Source: Chitinophagaceae bacterium (lineage in GTDB: Bacteria > Bacteroidota > Bacteroidia > Chitinophagales > Chitinophagaceae). Taken from it: a stretch of 64,000 nucleotides of DNA. How positions within the stretch are numbered: position 1 is the first letter of the stretch; each line of letters starts with the position of its first letter. The translations under genes and the position numbers were made by a program. Shown here in pieces: positions 47,634-56,429 of the stretch. A model generated the notes under the pieces. It did not search any database. It saw only the letters and a list, made by a program, of their open reading frames with translations, and was not told the DNA's origin. The stretch spans positions 151,058 to 215,057 of the forward strand of contig CANGYR010000003.1 of assembly GCA_947458275.1 (NCBI GenBank). The letters run 5' to 3'.

Positions 47634-50408
47634 TTACTTTATTGTGTACCCAAAAGATATACTCACATTGGTTCCGTAATTCCTTTGAATGGCAATTACA
47701 TCTCTTGAATTGGATGAAAAAGTTTTGCTGTTGTCCAGATCATGATAGAAATAGGCAATCTTGTTGAATATATCGCTGATGTTCAACCTGATTTCTCCTT
47801 TTTTCTTAAATACTTTTTGGGCCAGTTGCAAATCCAGCAAAGGGCGAGGGTTTTCCCATATGTCAGAAATAGCTTCACTTCCTACAAACAATATTCTTCT
47901 TCCAATTTGGTTGAACAACAAGGTGCTACTGAATCCGATTTTTTCAATGTCATATTGCAAACCAAAATTGATAAGGTACGGACTTTGTCCTTGCAATGGT
48001 CTGTCAACAGCGCCTATAGTATCTTTCACCTTACTGTATATGTAACTGAAGTTTCCACTGATGGTGAAATTTTTAAGCGCGTCTGTGAAGTCAAGTTTCT
48101 TTCTGAATTCCAATTCAGCTCCTATGGCAGTAGCTCTGTCGGTATTCAAAATATTGAACGTATTACTTGCCGGTCCGGTTCTGTTGAAATAGTATTCAAT
48201 TGGCTTGTTGAAATATTTAAAGAATGCACCGATGGTCAACAATTCACCTGCGCGTGGATATATTTCGTAACGTAAATCAAGATTGGATACTTTGGTTCTT
48301 TGTGCAGCTTTGTTACCAACTACCTGAGCACCCAGTTCAAAATCGTAGAACGCGAAAGGACTCAACTCTCTGAACTCAGGTCTTATCAATGTTTGACTTG
48401 CTGCAAAACGAATATTTGTTTTAGCTGAAGGCTTGTATGTCAGATTGACGCCTGGAAGAAAGTCCTGTACCAGTGTATTTACAAAACGAGGATCAGATTT
48501 TCTTACACTACCCACCAACTGATCAAAGCTTTCAAAACGTACACCCCATACCAATCTGAATTTATCTCCAAGCGGATTGTCAAATTGAACAAACGCTGCA
48601 TTCATAATGGTGTTGGCAATATATCTGAATGCATTTCCGCCAATCTCATCAAACTGTAATTTGTCATTTCCAACACCAAAATTTCCGGGAGCAAAAATTT
48701 TGTCAGCAGACAATTGTTTGATGGCGTTGCTCGCAGTGTTAATGAAGAATGGACGGCTGTTAAACAGACGGTCTTTTACCTGAAACAGATAACCGGCTTT
48801 CACAGTGTGCTTGTTGCCTTTCCAGTCGAACGTCTTGCTGACATCTCCACCGGCATTGTAGATATAATCGTTCAGAGATGCATAGAAAATACTTCCACTT
48901 TTTTGACCCGCTCCCAATCCGAGCAAAGCGAAGTACGGTGCTGAAGGATCGCTGCCGTCTTGTGTATAAAACAACCTGCGTTGATCAGGAACATGCTGAT
49001 CAAGAATATTGAAACCACCATACCATTTGATTCTTATATTTGGTTTAGTTATGTTGTGCTCGCCGACTAATTGGGTATTGAAAAATGTATTTTGTTTGAA
49101 CCCTATTTCGGTAGCTTTCACCCTTTCTCCTATCCCACCACCAAGAATATAGTCACGACCATCAAATCTGTCAATAACAAAATCAGTGGTATTCACATTG
49201 AGCAGGTTCTTAAAAGAAATGCGGTTGTTGTTGTTCAACTGAATGGTAAGATTGGCCAATGCGCCTGCGAGAACATCCCTGCTGTACTTATTGTTATTGT
49301 ATTGAAGCTCCACATCTCCGTTGTTGTTGGCAATAAACTGGTTGTCGAAAGGCATTCTTCTGTTGGTATTGTTATAGGTAAGTGCAAAAATGCCTGCAAC
49401 TTTTTTTCCGAATATTCTCTTTACTCCACCGCCGTTCAACTGGAAAGATGCATTGAGCGGAGCCTGAATGGAAGTCGGCGCCCATACATTTCTGAATAAC
49501 TTTCCATATTCCGTTTTTCCAGCAGTAGTCAATTGACTGAAATCATATCTGAGCGGAAGCGAGGAAGGCAAATCTCTTGTTCCGTCTTCTACTCCCAGCA
49601 GATCAAGCTTTCCGCCGCTAGACTGAAGAAAATTGCTGCCTATAGTATTTGAATTAAATCCTGTTCCCAGCTGTATATTAAAAAATGAAGCCGCCGGAAC
49701 ATCTTTTGTCTGAACCTGAATCAAACCTCCCGCCCATTCTGCAGGCAATTCGGGAATGAATGTTTTGTTCATCACAATATTATCAATCATGGCAGACGGA
49801 AAAATATCAAAACTGAAAGTCTTTCTGTCGGGCTCCGTACTGCTGAGCAAAATACCGTTCAACATCGCCTGATTGTATCTGTCACTCAATCCGCGAACGA
49901 CCAGAAATTTTCCTTCCTGCACCGATGCACCCGGAACCCTTTTCAATATCTCTCCGGTATTTTTATCCGGACTTCTGCGAATGGCCTCTGCGCTGATTAC
50001 CTGCGCCACTACAGCAGTGTTTTTTTGAAGGGAGATCATGGCATTAACAGACTCTTTTTTGGCAGATGACCTTACTTCCACTCCCGCCTCTGTTTTAGAA
50101 GCGTTGTCCAGCGTAACATCTAATGTAGTTGTCTTGGCGGCAATCGCTTCTACATCTACCACCGTCTTTGCCTTATAACCTACAGCTGAAAACTTAACTG
50201 TATATTTTTTACCCCCATCTACTGAAATGGAAAAACGTCCATCAATGTCGGCCGCAGTTGTTTGATTGGTTTCAACCACCTGTATTGAAACCGAAGACAA
50301 CTTGCTTCCCGAAACTGCGTCTGTTACTTTACCCTCGATTCTCCCTTTCTGAGAAAACCCTATAGTACAAATACTTAATAATGATAATAATGATAAAATA
50401 TATCTCAT
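47634..50408 (-). CDS. TonB-dependent receptor with carboxypeptidase-like domain
   Basis: About 924 residues from ATG 50408 (MRYILSLLSLLSICTIGFSQ signal); the frame is open to 50438, but ten extra residues would precede the signal. N-terminal carboxypeptidase-like domain (about 22-105), plug with KRVPGASVQEGKFLVVRGL and NGILLSSTEPDRKTFSFDIF, then a 22-strand-type barrel ending in NVSISFGYTIK. Outer-membrane, energised by TonB. An 11-bp-period direct-repeat array begins 33 nt upstream, and the divergent neighbours are a PhoU-like protein and Pit, so phosphate-related uptake is the leading idea. The lipoprotein at 46052 follows on the same strand. Confidence 0.9.
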   Translation of the reverse strand: MRYILSLLSLLSICTIGFSQKGRIEGKVTDAVSGSKLSSVSIQVVETNQTTAADIDGRFSISVDGGKKYTVKFSAVGYKAKTVVDVEAIAAKTTTLDVTLDNASKTEAGVEVRSSAKKESVNAMISLQKNTAVVAQVISAEAIRRSPDKNTGEILKRVPGASVQEGKFLVVRGLSDRYNQAMLNGILLSSTEPDRKTFSFDIFPSAMIDNIVMNKTFIPELPAEWAGGLIQVQTKDVPAASFFNIQLGTGFNSNTIGSNFLQSSGGKLDLLGVEDGTRDLPSSLPLRYDFSQLTTAGKTEYGKLFRNVWAPTSIQAPLNASFQLNGGGVKRIFGKKVAGIFALTYNNTNRRMPFDNQFIANNNGDVELQYNNNKYSRDVLAGALANLTIQLNNNNRISFKNLLNVNTTDFVIDRFDGRDYILGGGIGERVKATEIGFKQNTFFNTQLVGEHNITKPNIRIKWYGGFNILDQHVPDQRRLFYTQDGSDPSAPYFALLGLGAGQKSGSIFYASLNDYIYNAGGDVSKTFDWKGNKHTVKAGYLFQVKDRLFNSRPFFINTASNAIKQLSADKIFAPGNFGVGNDKLQFDEIGGNAFRYIANTIMNAAFVQFDNPLGDKFRLVWGVRFESFDQLVGSVRKSDPRFVNTLVQDFLPGVNLTYKPSAKTNIRFAASQTLIRPEFRELSPFAFYDFELGAQVVGNKAAQRTKVSNLDLRYEIYPRAGELLTIGAFFKYFNKPIEYYFNRTGPASNTFNILNTDRATAIGAELEFRKKLDFTDALKNFTISGNFSYIYSKVKDTIGAVDRPLQGQSPYLINFGLQYDIEKIGFSSTLLFNQIGRRILFVGSEAISDIWENPRPLLDLQLAQKVFKKKGEIRLNISDIFNKIAYFYHDLDNSKTFSSNSRDVIAIQRNYGTNVSISFGYTIK

Positions 50409-50440
50409 CCCTTCAAAATTTGACGCAAAGGGAAGCATCT

Positions 50441-50480
50441 ATTGTTACCGGATTGTTAACCTAATATTACCTAATTGTTA
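50441..50480 (-). promoter_or_regulatory. PHO-box-like array of four 11-bp-period direct repeats
   Basis: ATTGTTA (50441), ATTGTTA (50452), AATATTA (50463) and ATTGTTA (50474) lie exactly 11 bp apart. Read towards the receptor the heptamers are TAACAAT, TAATATT, TAACAAT, TAACAAT. Seven-bp direct repeats with 4-bp spacers are how PhoB-type OmpR-family activators bind. The array lies 32 nt upstream of the TonB receptor start and about 120 nt from the divergent DUF47 gene. Confidence 0.6.
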
Positions 50481-50580
50481 ACTGTTTCGGCAAGGTTTTA
50501 TATTAAAATCTTCAAAGATTATGCCTATGTTAAGAAATTATTACCATTTTCAAAAAAATACCCGTCTTTTGCTTTAATTA

Positions 50581-50588
50581 TAAATTTG
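50581..50588 (+). promoter_or_regulatory. -7 promoter element of the DUF47-pit operon
   Basis: TAAATTTG matches TAnnTTTG, 15 nt before the ATG at 50604. Confidence 0.5.
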
Positions 50589-50603
50589 TGAAAACTAAAT
50601 AAT

Positions 50604-51254
50604 ATGGCAGGTCTGAATTCAATTTTAAAAATCTTTTTACCTAAAGACAGGGTATTTTTTCAGCTCTTTGAAAATGTTTCTGATGTTCTGGTTAAAATGG
50701 GCGGCAAACTAAAAGAAATCGTGAATGAACCTGACTTTGAAATCAGAGCAAAACTTATTAAAGAGGTAGAAGATCTGGAGCATGTAAATGATGAATACAC
50801 ACACCAAATTTTTACTGAACTCGGAAAAAATTTCATAACTCCGTTTGACAGAGAAGATATTCACTATTTGGCCACGTCGTTAGATGACATCGCAGATTAC
50901 ATCTATGCCTCTGCAAAAAAAATCAACTTCTACAGAGTAGATCCCAATGACATTGGAATACAAAAAATGGCGGACCTCATTGCCATAGGTTGTGTTCAAG
51001 TTCATAAGGCCATCACCGAATTGCGTAACATGAAAAATATGCGTCAAATTACAGATGCACTGGTTGCCATCAACAGCATCGAAAATCAGGGAGATGATAT
51101 TTTTGACATGAGTATTGAAAGATTGTTTGCTACAGAACCTGATGCAAAAGAAGTAATCAAGAAAAGAGAAATCTACCAGGTTATGGAAATAGTAACCGAT
51201 AAATGCGAAGATGCCGCGAATGTAATTGAAAGCATCATTGTAAAATACGCCTAA
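50604..51254 (+). CDS. DUF47/PhoU-like phosphate transport regulator
   Basis: 216-residue all-helical protein of the PhoU-like DUF47 family, cytoplasmic. Recognised by LPKDRVFFQLFENVSD, the EDLEHVNDEYTHQIFTELGKNFITPFDREDIHYLA pattern with its metal-binding E/D residues (quoted here only in part), and DALVAINSIENQGDDIF. These proteins sit beside Pit transporters and are thought to control their activity. It lies 29 nt before the pit gene, in the same operon. Confidence 0.92.
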   Translation: MAGLNSILKIFLPKDRVFFQLFENVSDVLVKMGGKLKEIVNEPDFEIRAKLIKEVEDLEHVNDEYTHQIFTELGKNFITPFDREDIHYLATSLDDIADYIYASAKKINFYRVDPNDIGIQKMADLIAIGCVQVHKAITELRNMKNMRQITDALVAINSIENQGDDIFDMSIERLFATEPDAKEVIKKREIYQVMEIVTDKCEDAANVIESIIVKYA

Positions 51255-51283
51255 ACAAAAGCATTTAAGACAATTTTCTCCTC

Positions 51284-52993
51284 ATGACTTTAGTTATCAT
51301 CATAGTTATACTAGCGCTGGTATTTGATTATATCAATGGTTTTCATGATGCAGCCAACTCCATCGCCACTGTAGTTTCTACTAAAGTATTAACGCCTTTT
51401 CAGGCGGTAGTATGGGCGGCATTTTTCAATTGCGTTGCATTTTTTATCTTTAAAGACCATGCTGTAGCCAATACAATCAGCAAAACCGTCATTAAAGAAT
51501 ATATCACCTTGCCTGTAATCCTTTCCGGACTAATTGCAGCCATATTCTGGAACCTGCTCACCTGGTGGTATGGCATTCCATCTTCTTCATCGCATACACT
51601 TATCGGAGGATTTGCCGGCGCTGCTATTACACATGCCATGTTCACCAAAGGCATAAGTATTTCATGGGGTAAAGTGGTGGAATCGGATATCATCCTTAAT
51701 ACCATATTCTTCATTTTTCTTGCGCCGCTTATTGGAATGGGTATTTCCATTTTTATTACTATAGTAACCATCATGCGTAATGTATGGTTGCGAATTGTTA
51801 TTATATCTATCGCTACTGCCATCACTTTCTTTGCCTTCGATCATTTTGAAAATAAAAAAATGAACGAAACCCTTCAAAAGTTTTTGAAAATAGATAAATA
51901 CAAAAAGGAAATTAAAGAGGCCAATGAAAAATTGGCAAAAAATCCCGGTGATGCAGAAGCGATTAATAAACTCGCCACTACAGAGGAAAAATATAATAAG
52001 GCATTGCCCAACTATGAAAAAATAAAATTACTGATTGACGATTATGACAACCTGGGTGCAGATAAAATTGCCAAGCAGGCTTGCAAACAAGGACTACTTA
52101 AAGACATTGAAGCAAGCAGATTAAAAGATGATGTAAGAAATGCCAATGGATATCTGGTATTGGAGGCAAAGGCGGTGGATAACGACCCTGTTAAAGCCGA
52201 GTACGCCGTTGCAAAAGAAGCTACTGAGAAATACAAAGAGCCACTAAAATTATATCTTAAAAAAGAAATCAGCCCCGATAGCGCTTATGTCTTGCTGAAT
52301 AACATTTATCCAATATCGCCTATATTTAAAGAGAATGTCATTAAGAAAATAAAAACTTTCAATATTGAGAATGCACTGAAAAAGGATATCGAAAAAGCAG
52401 ATAACAGTGTAGTAGTTTGGGGCATTGTCTTTACGGCTTTATTATTTTGTCTGATTTATATTTATGTTGAAAAAATAAAAACACCCACTGCATTTACTGT
52501 AGCCAAAATGTTTAAAAAACTGCAGCTTTTCAGTTCGGCGGCATTCAGTATCGGACATGGCGGTAACGATGCGCAAAAAGTGATGGGTATCATCGGTGCG
52601 GCTTTGATTGCAAGTGGCAGCATTCAAAATTTTGCTGACCTTCCCAATTGGGTTCCTATTTCCTGTTACCTGGCCATTGGTTTGGGTACAATGAGCGGTG
52701 GCTGGAAAATTGTAAAAACAATGGGGACAAAAATCACCAAAGTTACACCGCTGGAAGGCGTCGCTGCCGAAACAGCCGGTGCCTTCACCCTGTTCTTCAC
52801 CGGCCAAATGGGCATACCCGTATCCACTACCCATACCATCACCGGCAGTATCATCGGTGTAGGAGCCACCAAACGTTTGAGTGCCGTTCGCTGGGGTGTT
52901 ACCATCAACCTGCTCTGGGCATGGATTCTAACCATCCCCGTTAGCGCATTGCTCGCCGGACTGGTATATTTGATTTCCACGTTTTTCATATAA
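51284..52993 (+). CDS. inorganic phosphate transporter, Pit family
   Basis: 569 residues, low-affinity phosphate (metal-phosphate)/proton symporter in the inner membrane. The two inverted repeats of the family are visible: FDYINGFHDAANSIATVVST at the N-terminus and FSIGHGGNDAQKVMGIIGAA in the C-terminal half, plus PSSSSHTLIGGFAGAAI and PVSTTHTITGSIIGVG. Between the halves is an unusually large charged, helical insert (about residues 195-370) rich in Lys and Glu (KKEIKEANEKLAKNPGDAEA). It follows the DUF47 gene and ends at a strong terminator. Confidence 0.94.
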   Translation: MTLVIIIVILALVFDYINGFHDAANSIATVVSTKVLTPFQAVVWAAFFNCVAFFIFKDHAVANTISKTVIKEYITLPVILSGLIAAIFWNLLTWWYGIPSSSSHTLIGGFAGAAITHAMFTKGISISWGKVVESDIILNTIFFIFLAPLIGMGISIFITIVTIMRNVWLRIVIISIATAITFFAFDHFENKKMNETLQKFLKIDKYKKEIKEANEKLAKNPGDAEAINKLATTEEKYNKALPNYEKIKLLIDDYDNLGADKIAKQACKQGLLKDIEASRLKDDVRNANGYLVLEAKAVDNDPVKAEYAVAKEATEKYKEPLKLYLKKEISPDSAYVLLNNIYPISPIFKENVIKKIKTFNIENALKKDIEKADNSVVVWGIVFTALLFCLIYIYVEKIKTPTAFTVAKMFKKLQLFSSAAFSIGHGGNDAQKVMGIIGAALIASGSIQNFADLPNWVPISCYLAIGLGTMSGGWKIVKTMGTKITKVTPLEGVAAETAGAFTLFFTGQMGIPVSTTHTITGSIIGVGATKRLSAVRWGVTINLLWAWILTIPVSALLAGLVYLISTFFI

Positions 52994-53024
52994 CCACTCT
53001 TTCAAATAATATTATTTTCTATGC

Positions 53025-53054
53025 AAAAAATCATCCTCCAATGGATGATTTTTT
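53025..53054. terminator. Rho-independent terminator after the Pit gene
   Basis: AAAAAATCATCC (53025-53036), loop TCCAAT, GGATGATTTTTT (53043-53054): perfect 12-bp stem ending in T residues, 31 nt after the Pit stop. It includes the ATG at 53041 that would otherwise extend galE. Confidence 0.9.
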
Positions 53055-53094
53055 GTTTTCTTTGCAATCAGTTCACACAAAACCTTTTTTCAAG

Positions 53095-54150
53095 ATGAGT
53101 AAAATACTTGTGACCGGCGGATGCGGCTATATCGGTTCTCATACAATCGTTGATTTGATACAAAACGGCTATGAAGTAATTTCGGCAGACAACAACAGCA
53201 GGAGCAATCCCAACATACTCAACGGAGTACAAGAAATTACAGGGAAACCGGTGAAAAATTATAATGTAGACCTCTGCATTTTCGATGATACTCATGCCAT
53301 CTTTCAGGAAAACCCCGATATCGAAGGCGTTATCCATTTTGCCGCTTACAAAGCTGTGGGGGAATCGGTGGAAAACCCTTTGATGTATTTTGAAAACAAC
53401 AACAATTCATTGATCAACATATTGCGCTGCTGCGAAGAATTCAATGTTGACAATTTTGTGTTTTCCTCTTCCTGTACCGTTTATGGCAATCCGGATGCCA
53501 CACCGGTGACGGAAGAAACGCCCCTGAAACAGGCGGAATCTCCTTACGGATATACAAAGCAAATGGGAGAACAAATGGTAAGGCAGACAGTGAACAGCAA
53601 CAATATTCAATCTATACTTTTACGTTATTTCAATCCGGTGGGCGCTCATCCTTCCATACAAATTGGTGAAATACCTTTAGGAAGGCCGGCCAATCTGGTT
53701 CCGGCTATAACGCAAACCGCCATAGGAAAACTGCCTCAAATGCAGGTATTCGGCAACGATTACCCCACCAGAGACGGAAGTTGCGTCAGAGACTACATTC
53801 ACGTATCAGATATCGCCCACGCGCACACGCTGGCACTTGATTATCTTTTAGCCAATAAAAACTCTTCCAACTGCGAGGTGTTCAATCTAGGTACAGGCAA
53901 TGGCTATACCGTTTTGGAAGCGGTACAGACTTTCGAAAAAGTAAGCGGACAAAAACTGAATTATGTCATCGCCGGAAGAAGGGCCGGAGATGTGATTGGT
54001 ATTTATGCCAACAATGAAAAAGCAAGAAATCTGCTGGGCTGGGTTCCGAAATACAATTTGGACGATATGATGAAGACCGCCTGGGAATGGGAACTGAGAC
54101 TGAAAAAAGATGCAGAAATCATAGAAAAACAAAACCCATTTTTAAATTAG
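53095..54150 (+). CDS. galE: UDP-glucose 4-epimerase
   Basis: Short-chain dehydrogenase-type enzyme interconverting UDP-glucose and UDP-galactose. 351 residues from ATG 53095 (MSKILVTGGCGYIGSH), placing the NAD-binding GxxGxxG at the right distance; the frame is open back to 53041, but that ATG is inside the upstream terminator. Catalytic Ser/Tyr/Lys region SSSCTVYGNPDATPVTEE and SPYGYTK; substrate region LRYFNPVGAHPS and DYPTRDGSCVRDYIHVSD. Followed after 33 nt by a transketolase subunit gene. Confidence 0.95.
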   Translation: MSKILVTGGCGYIGSHTIVDLIQNGYEVISADNNSRSNPNILNGVQEITGKPVKNYNVDLCIFDDTHAIFQENPDIEGVIHFAAYKAVGESVENPLMYFENNNNSLINILRCCEEFNVDNFVFSSSCTVYGNPDATPVTEETPLKQAESPYGYTKQMGEQMVRQTVNSNNIQSILLRYFNPVGAHPSIQIGEIPLGRPANLVPAITQTAIGKLPQMQVFGNDYPTRDGSCVRDYIHVSDIAHAHTLALDYLLANKNSSNCEVFNLGTGNGYTVLEAVQTFEKVSGQKLNYVIAGRRAGDVIGIYANNEKARNLLGWVPKYNLDDMMKTAWEWELRLKKDAEIIEKQNPFLN

Positions 54151-54183
54151 ACAATTACCCACTAAATTGCGCAAAAAACTACC

Positions 54184-55140
54184 ATGCTGGAAAACATACA
54201 GGTTACAGGAAATAAAGATACAAGAAGCGGATTTGGAGACGGAATTTTGGAGGCCGCGCGCAAAAACGATCAAATAGTTGCGCTCACGGCAGATCTTGCC
54301 GGCTCTCTGAAACTGAACGGCTTCATGAAAGAATTTCCAGAAAGATTTATCCAGTGCGGTATTGCGGAAGCCAATATGATGGGCATTGCAGCAGGATTGA
54401 CTATAGGAGGAAAAATTCCCTATACTACTACTTTCGCTAATTTCTCTACCGGAAGAGTGTACGACCAAATTAGACAGAGTATTGCTTATAGCGATAAAAA
54501 TGTAAAAATCTGTGCCTCTCATGCCGGACTTACGCTTGGTGAAGACGGCGCCACCCACCAGATTCTGGAAGACATCGGACTGATGAAAATGCTTCCCGGA
54601 ATGACGGTGATTGTTCCCGCAGATTATAATCAGACAAAAGCAGCCACCAAAGCAATTGCAGAATATGAAGGTCCTGTTTACCTGCGTTTTGGAAGACCTG
54701 TATGGCCTATTTTCACCAAAGAAGAAGATTTTGTTATAGGCAAAGCTCAGACCATCTGTAACGGAACGGATGTATCCATATTTGCCTGCGGCCATATGGT
54801 TTGGATTGCCATTGAAGCAGGAAAAATCCTTCAGGAAAAAGGCATCAGTGTTGAAATAGTCAACATTCACACCATCAAGCCAATTGACCAGGATGCCATT
54901 CTTCAATCAATAAAAAAGACCAAATGCGCCGTTACTGCCGAAGAACACAATATTATCGGCGGTTTGGGTGACAGTATCGCTCAGGTGGCATCTAAAAACT
55001 TCCCCATACCGATCGAATATATCGGCACCAACGATACTTTTGGAGAAAGCGGAAAGCCATCCGAATTACTGGTAAAATACGGACTAGATGCTGCTCACAT
55101 CGTGGCTGCAGCCGAGAAAGCCATCTCCAGAAAAAACTAA
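54184..55140 (+). CDS. transketolase C-terminal subunit (split transketolase)
   Basis: 318 residues covering the pyrimidine-binding and C-terminal domains of transketolase. It starts at MLENIQVTGNKDTRSGFGDG; the TPP-activating Glu is in QCGIAEANMMGIAAGL; HAGLTLGEDGATHQ and VYLRFGRP are standard. In split transketolases the N-terminal, TPP-pyrophosphate-binding half is a separate gene, usually just upstream. Here galE lies upstream and a sigma factor downstream, so the other half must be elsewhere. The pentose phosphate role is known for the family; complex formation is inferred. Confidence 0.9.
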   Translation: MLENIQVTGNKDTRSGFGDGILEAARKNDQIVALTADLAGSLKLNGFMKEFPERFIQCGIAEANMMGIAAGLTIGGKIPYTTTFANFSTGRVYDQIRQSIAYSDKNVKICASHAGLTLGEDGATHQILEDIGLMKMLPGMTVIVPADYNQTKAATKAIAEYEGPVYLRFGRPVWPIFTKEEDFVIGKAQTICNGTDVSIFACGHMVWIAIEAGKILQEKGISVEIVNIHTIKPIDQDAILQSIKKTKCAVTAEEHNIIGGLGDSIAQVASKNFPIPIEYIGTNDTFGESGKPSELLVKYGLDAAHIVAAAEKAISRKN

Positions 55141-55197
55141 GCCCCTTTAAACCTTTACGGTAAAAGACTGTCTGACATTCCGGACTCAAATTTTCCT

Positions 55198-55746
55198 ATG
55201 GCTGAACAGCTGGATGACATAGACCTGGTAAATCAATTCAAAACAGCCAATAAAGAGGCTGCTTTTACAGCTATCATCAGAAAATATCAGGAAAAATTGT
55301 ACTGGCATATACGCAGACTCGTGATACAACATGAAGATGCCAATGATGTCTTACAAAATATGTTCATCAAAGTATGGAAAAGTCTAGATGGTTTCAGGGA
55401 AGAAAGTCAGTTGTACACCTGGCTGTACCGGATTGCCACCAATGAATGCTTGACCTTTCTGGAAAAGCAAAAAAAACACAGTGGACTGTCCATGAGCGAT
55501 GAGACCTACAATCTTTCCAATACCATTAAAGCCAACGATCATTTTGACGGCAACAAACTGGAATGGAAATTGCAGCTGGCTATTCAGCAGTTGCCCGAAA
55601 AACAAAGAGCAGTTTTCAATCTGCGCTATTTTGAAGAAATGCCCTATGAAAAAATGAGTAAGATACTGGAGACCAGTGAAGGCGCTTTGAAAGCCAACTA
55701 TCACCATGCAGTAAAAAAAATTGAGCATTTTATATTGAACCATTAA
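55198..55746 (+). CDS. ECF-type RNA polymerase sigma factor
   Basis: 182 residues with regions sigma-2 (DANDVLQNMFIKVWKSLDGF, YTWLYRIATNECLTFLEKQ) and sigma-4 (LPEKQRAVFNLRYFEEMPYEKMSKIL, SEGALKANYHHAVKKI). ATG start. First of a three-gene run with a single-span anti-sigma-like protein and a Spy-like periplasmic protein, the common layout of envelope-stress ECF modules. Confidence 0.92.
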   Translation: MAEQLDDIDLVNQFKTANKEAAFTAIIRKYQEKLYWHIRRLVIQHEDANDVLQNMFIKVWKSLDGFREESQLYTWLYRIATNECLTFLEKQKKHSGLSMSDETYNLSNTIKANDHFDGNKLEWKLQLAIQQLPEKQRAVFNLRYFEEMPYEKMSKILETSEGALKANYHHAVKKIEHFILNH

Positions 55747-55771
55747 ACATTGTAAAAAATAAGAGGCCGTT

Positions 55772-56428
55772 TTGAAAAAAGAAAATGACATAAAAAATGA
55801 ATTGACTGAAATCAGCCGGACTGTTGCAGATATTCCTTCAGACAATCCGCACGCTGCAGATATTCCTGCGGGTTACTTTGAACAGCTGTCAGGTGAAATC
55901 CTGAGCAGGATACAGGAGGATGAAAAAGAAGAACTTTCCGAATCATTGAAATCTGTCAGACATATCAATGTATATGATGTAATGGAGAATTATTTCAGTC
56001 ATCTTGATGAAGAAATTAAATATCGAATCAAAGATGAACCGAAAGTTATTTCTTTAAATAAACGTACAATTGCCTTAAGATATCTGGCAGCCGCAGTAAT
56101 AGCCGGCATACTTGGATTCAGTCTGGTTAATTTATATATCAACTATAAAGAAAAAGCTGCACTGAGAGCAGAGAACGAACTTGCTGTAATAAAAGCAAAA
56201 GAAATTCTTAACAAAGGAAGTTTTAATATTGAACTTAATTCCTTAAAGGAAGAGGATATAGTTGGATACCTAGCCATGAGTGGCGATGATGCACATGCTG
56301 CACTGGTAGCATCTTCCATTGATGAACAGAATTTACCGGAAGCGGAAGAATATATTTACAACGAAAACACGCTGAATATTTTTTTGAATGAATTAAATAT
56401 TGACCATCAAACACCTAATAATAATTAA
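55772..56428 (+). CDS. putative anti-sigma factor, single-span membrane protein
   Basis: 218 residues. A hydrophilic N-terminal half (ENDIKNELTEISRTVADIPS) would be cytoplasmic and bind the sigma factor; one membrane segment (LAAAVIAGILGFSLVNLYI, about 108-127), then a periplasmic half. No zinc-finger anti-sigma motif is seen. The only in-frame start near the front is TTG 55772. It lies 25 nt after the sigma gene and 1 nt before the Spy-like gene. Role is inferred from position and topology. Confidence 0.7.
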   Translation: MKKENDIKNELTEISRTVADIPSDNPHAADIPAGYFEQLSGEILSRIQEDEKEELSESLKSVRHINVYDVMENYFSHLDEEIKYRIKDEPKVISLNKRTIALRYLAAAVIAGILGFSLVNLYINYKEKAALRAENELAVIKAKEILNKGSFNIELNSLKEEDIVGYLAMSGDDAHAALVASSIDEQNLPEAEEYIYNENTLNIFLNELNIDHQTPNNN

Positions 56429-56429
56429 A

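Noticed and set aside
47634..50408. Reading the beta-helix lipoprotein and receptor as a SusC/SusD sugar-uptake pair
   Set aside because: The lipoprotein lacks SusD-like TPR features and the receptor lacks the long SusC N-terminal pattern; no glycoside hydrolases are adjacent.
53041..53094. Longer galE starting at ATG 53041
   Set aside because: That ATG is within the second arm of a perfect 12-bp terminator hairpin (53025-53054), and the NAD-binding motif begins properly at 53095.
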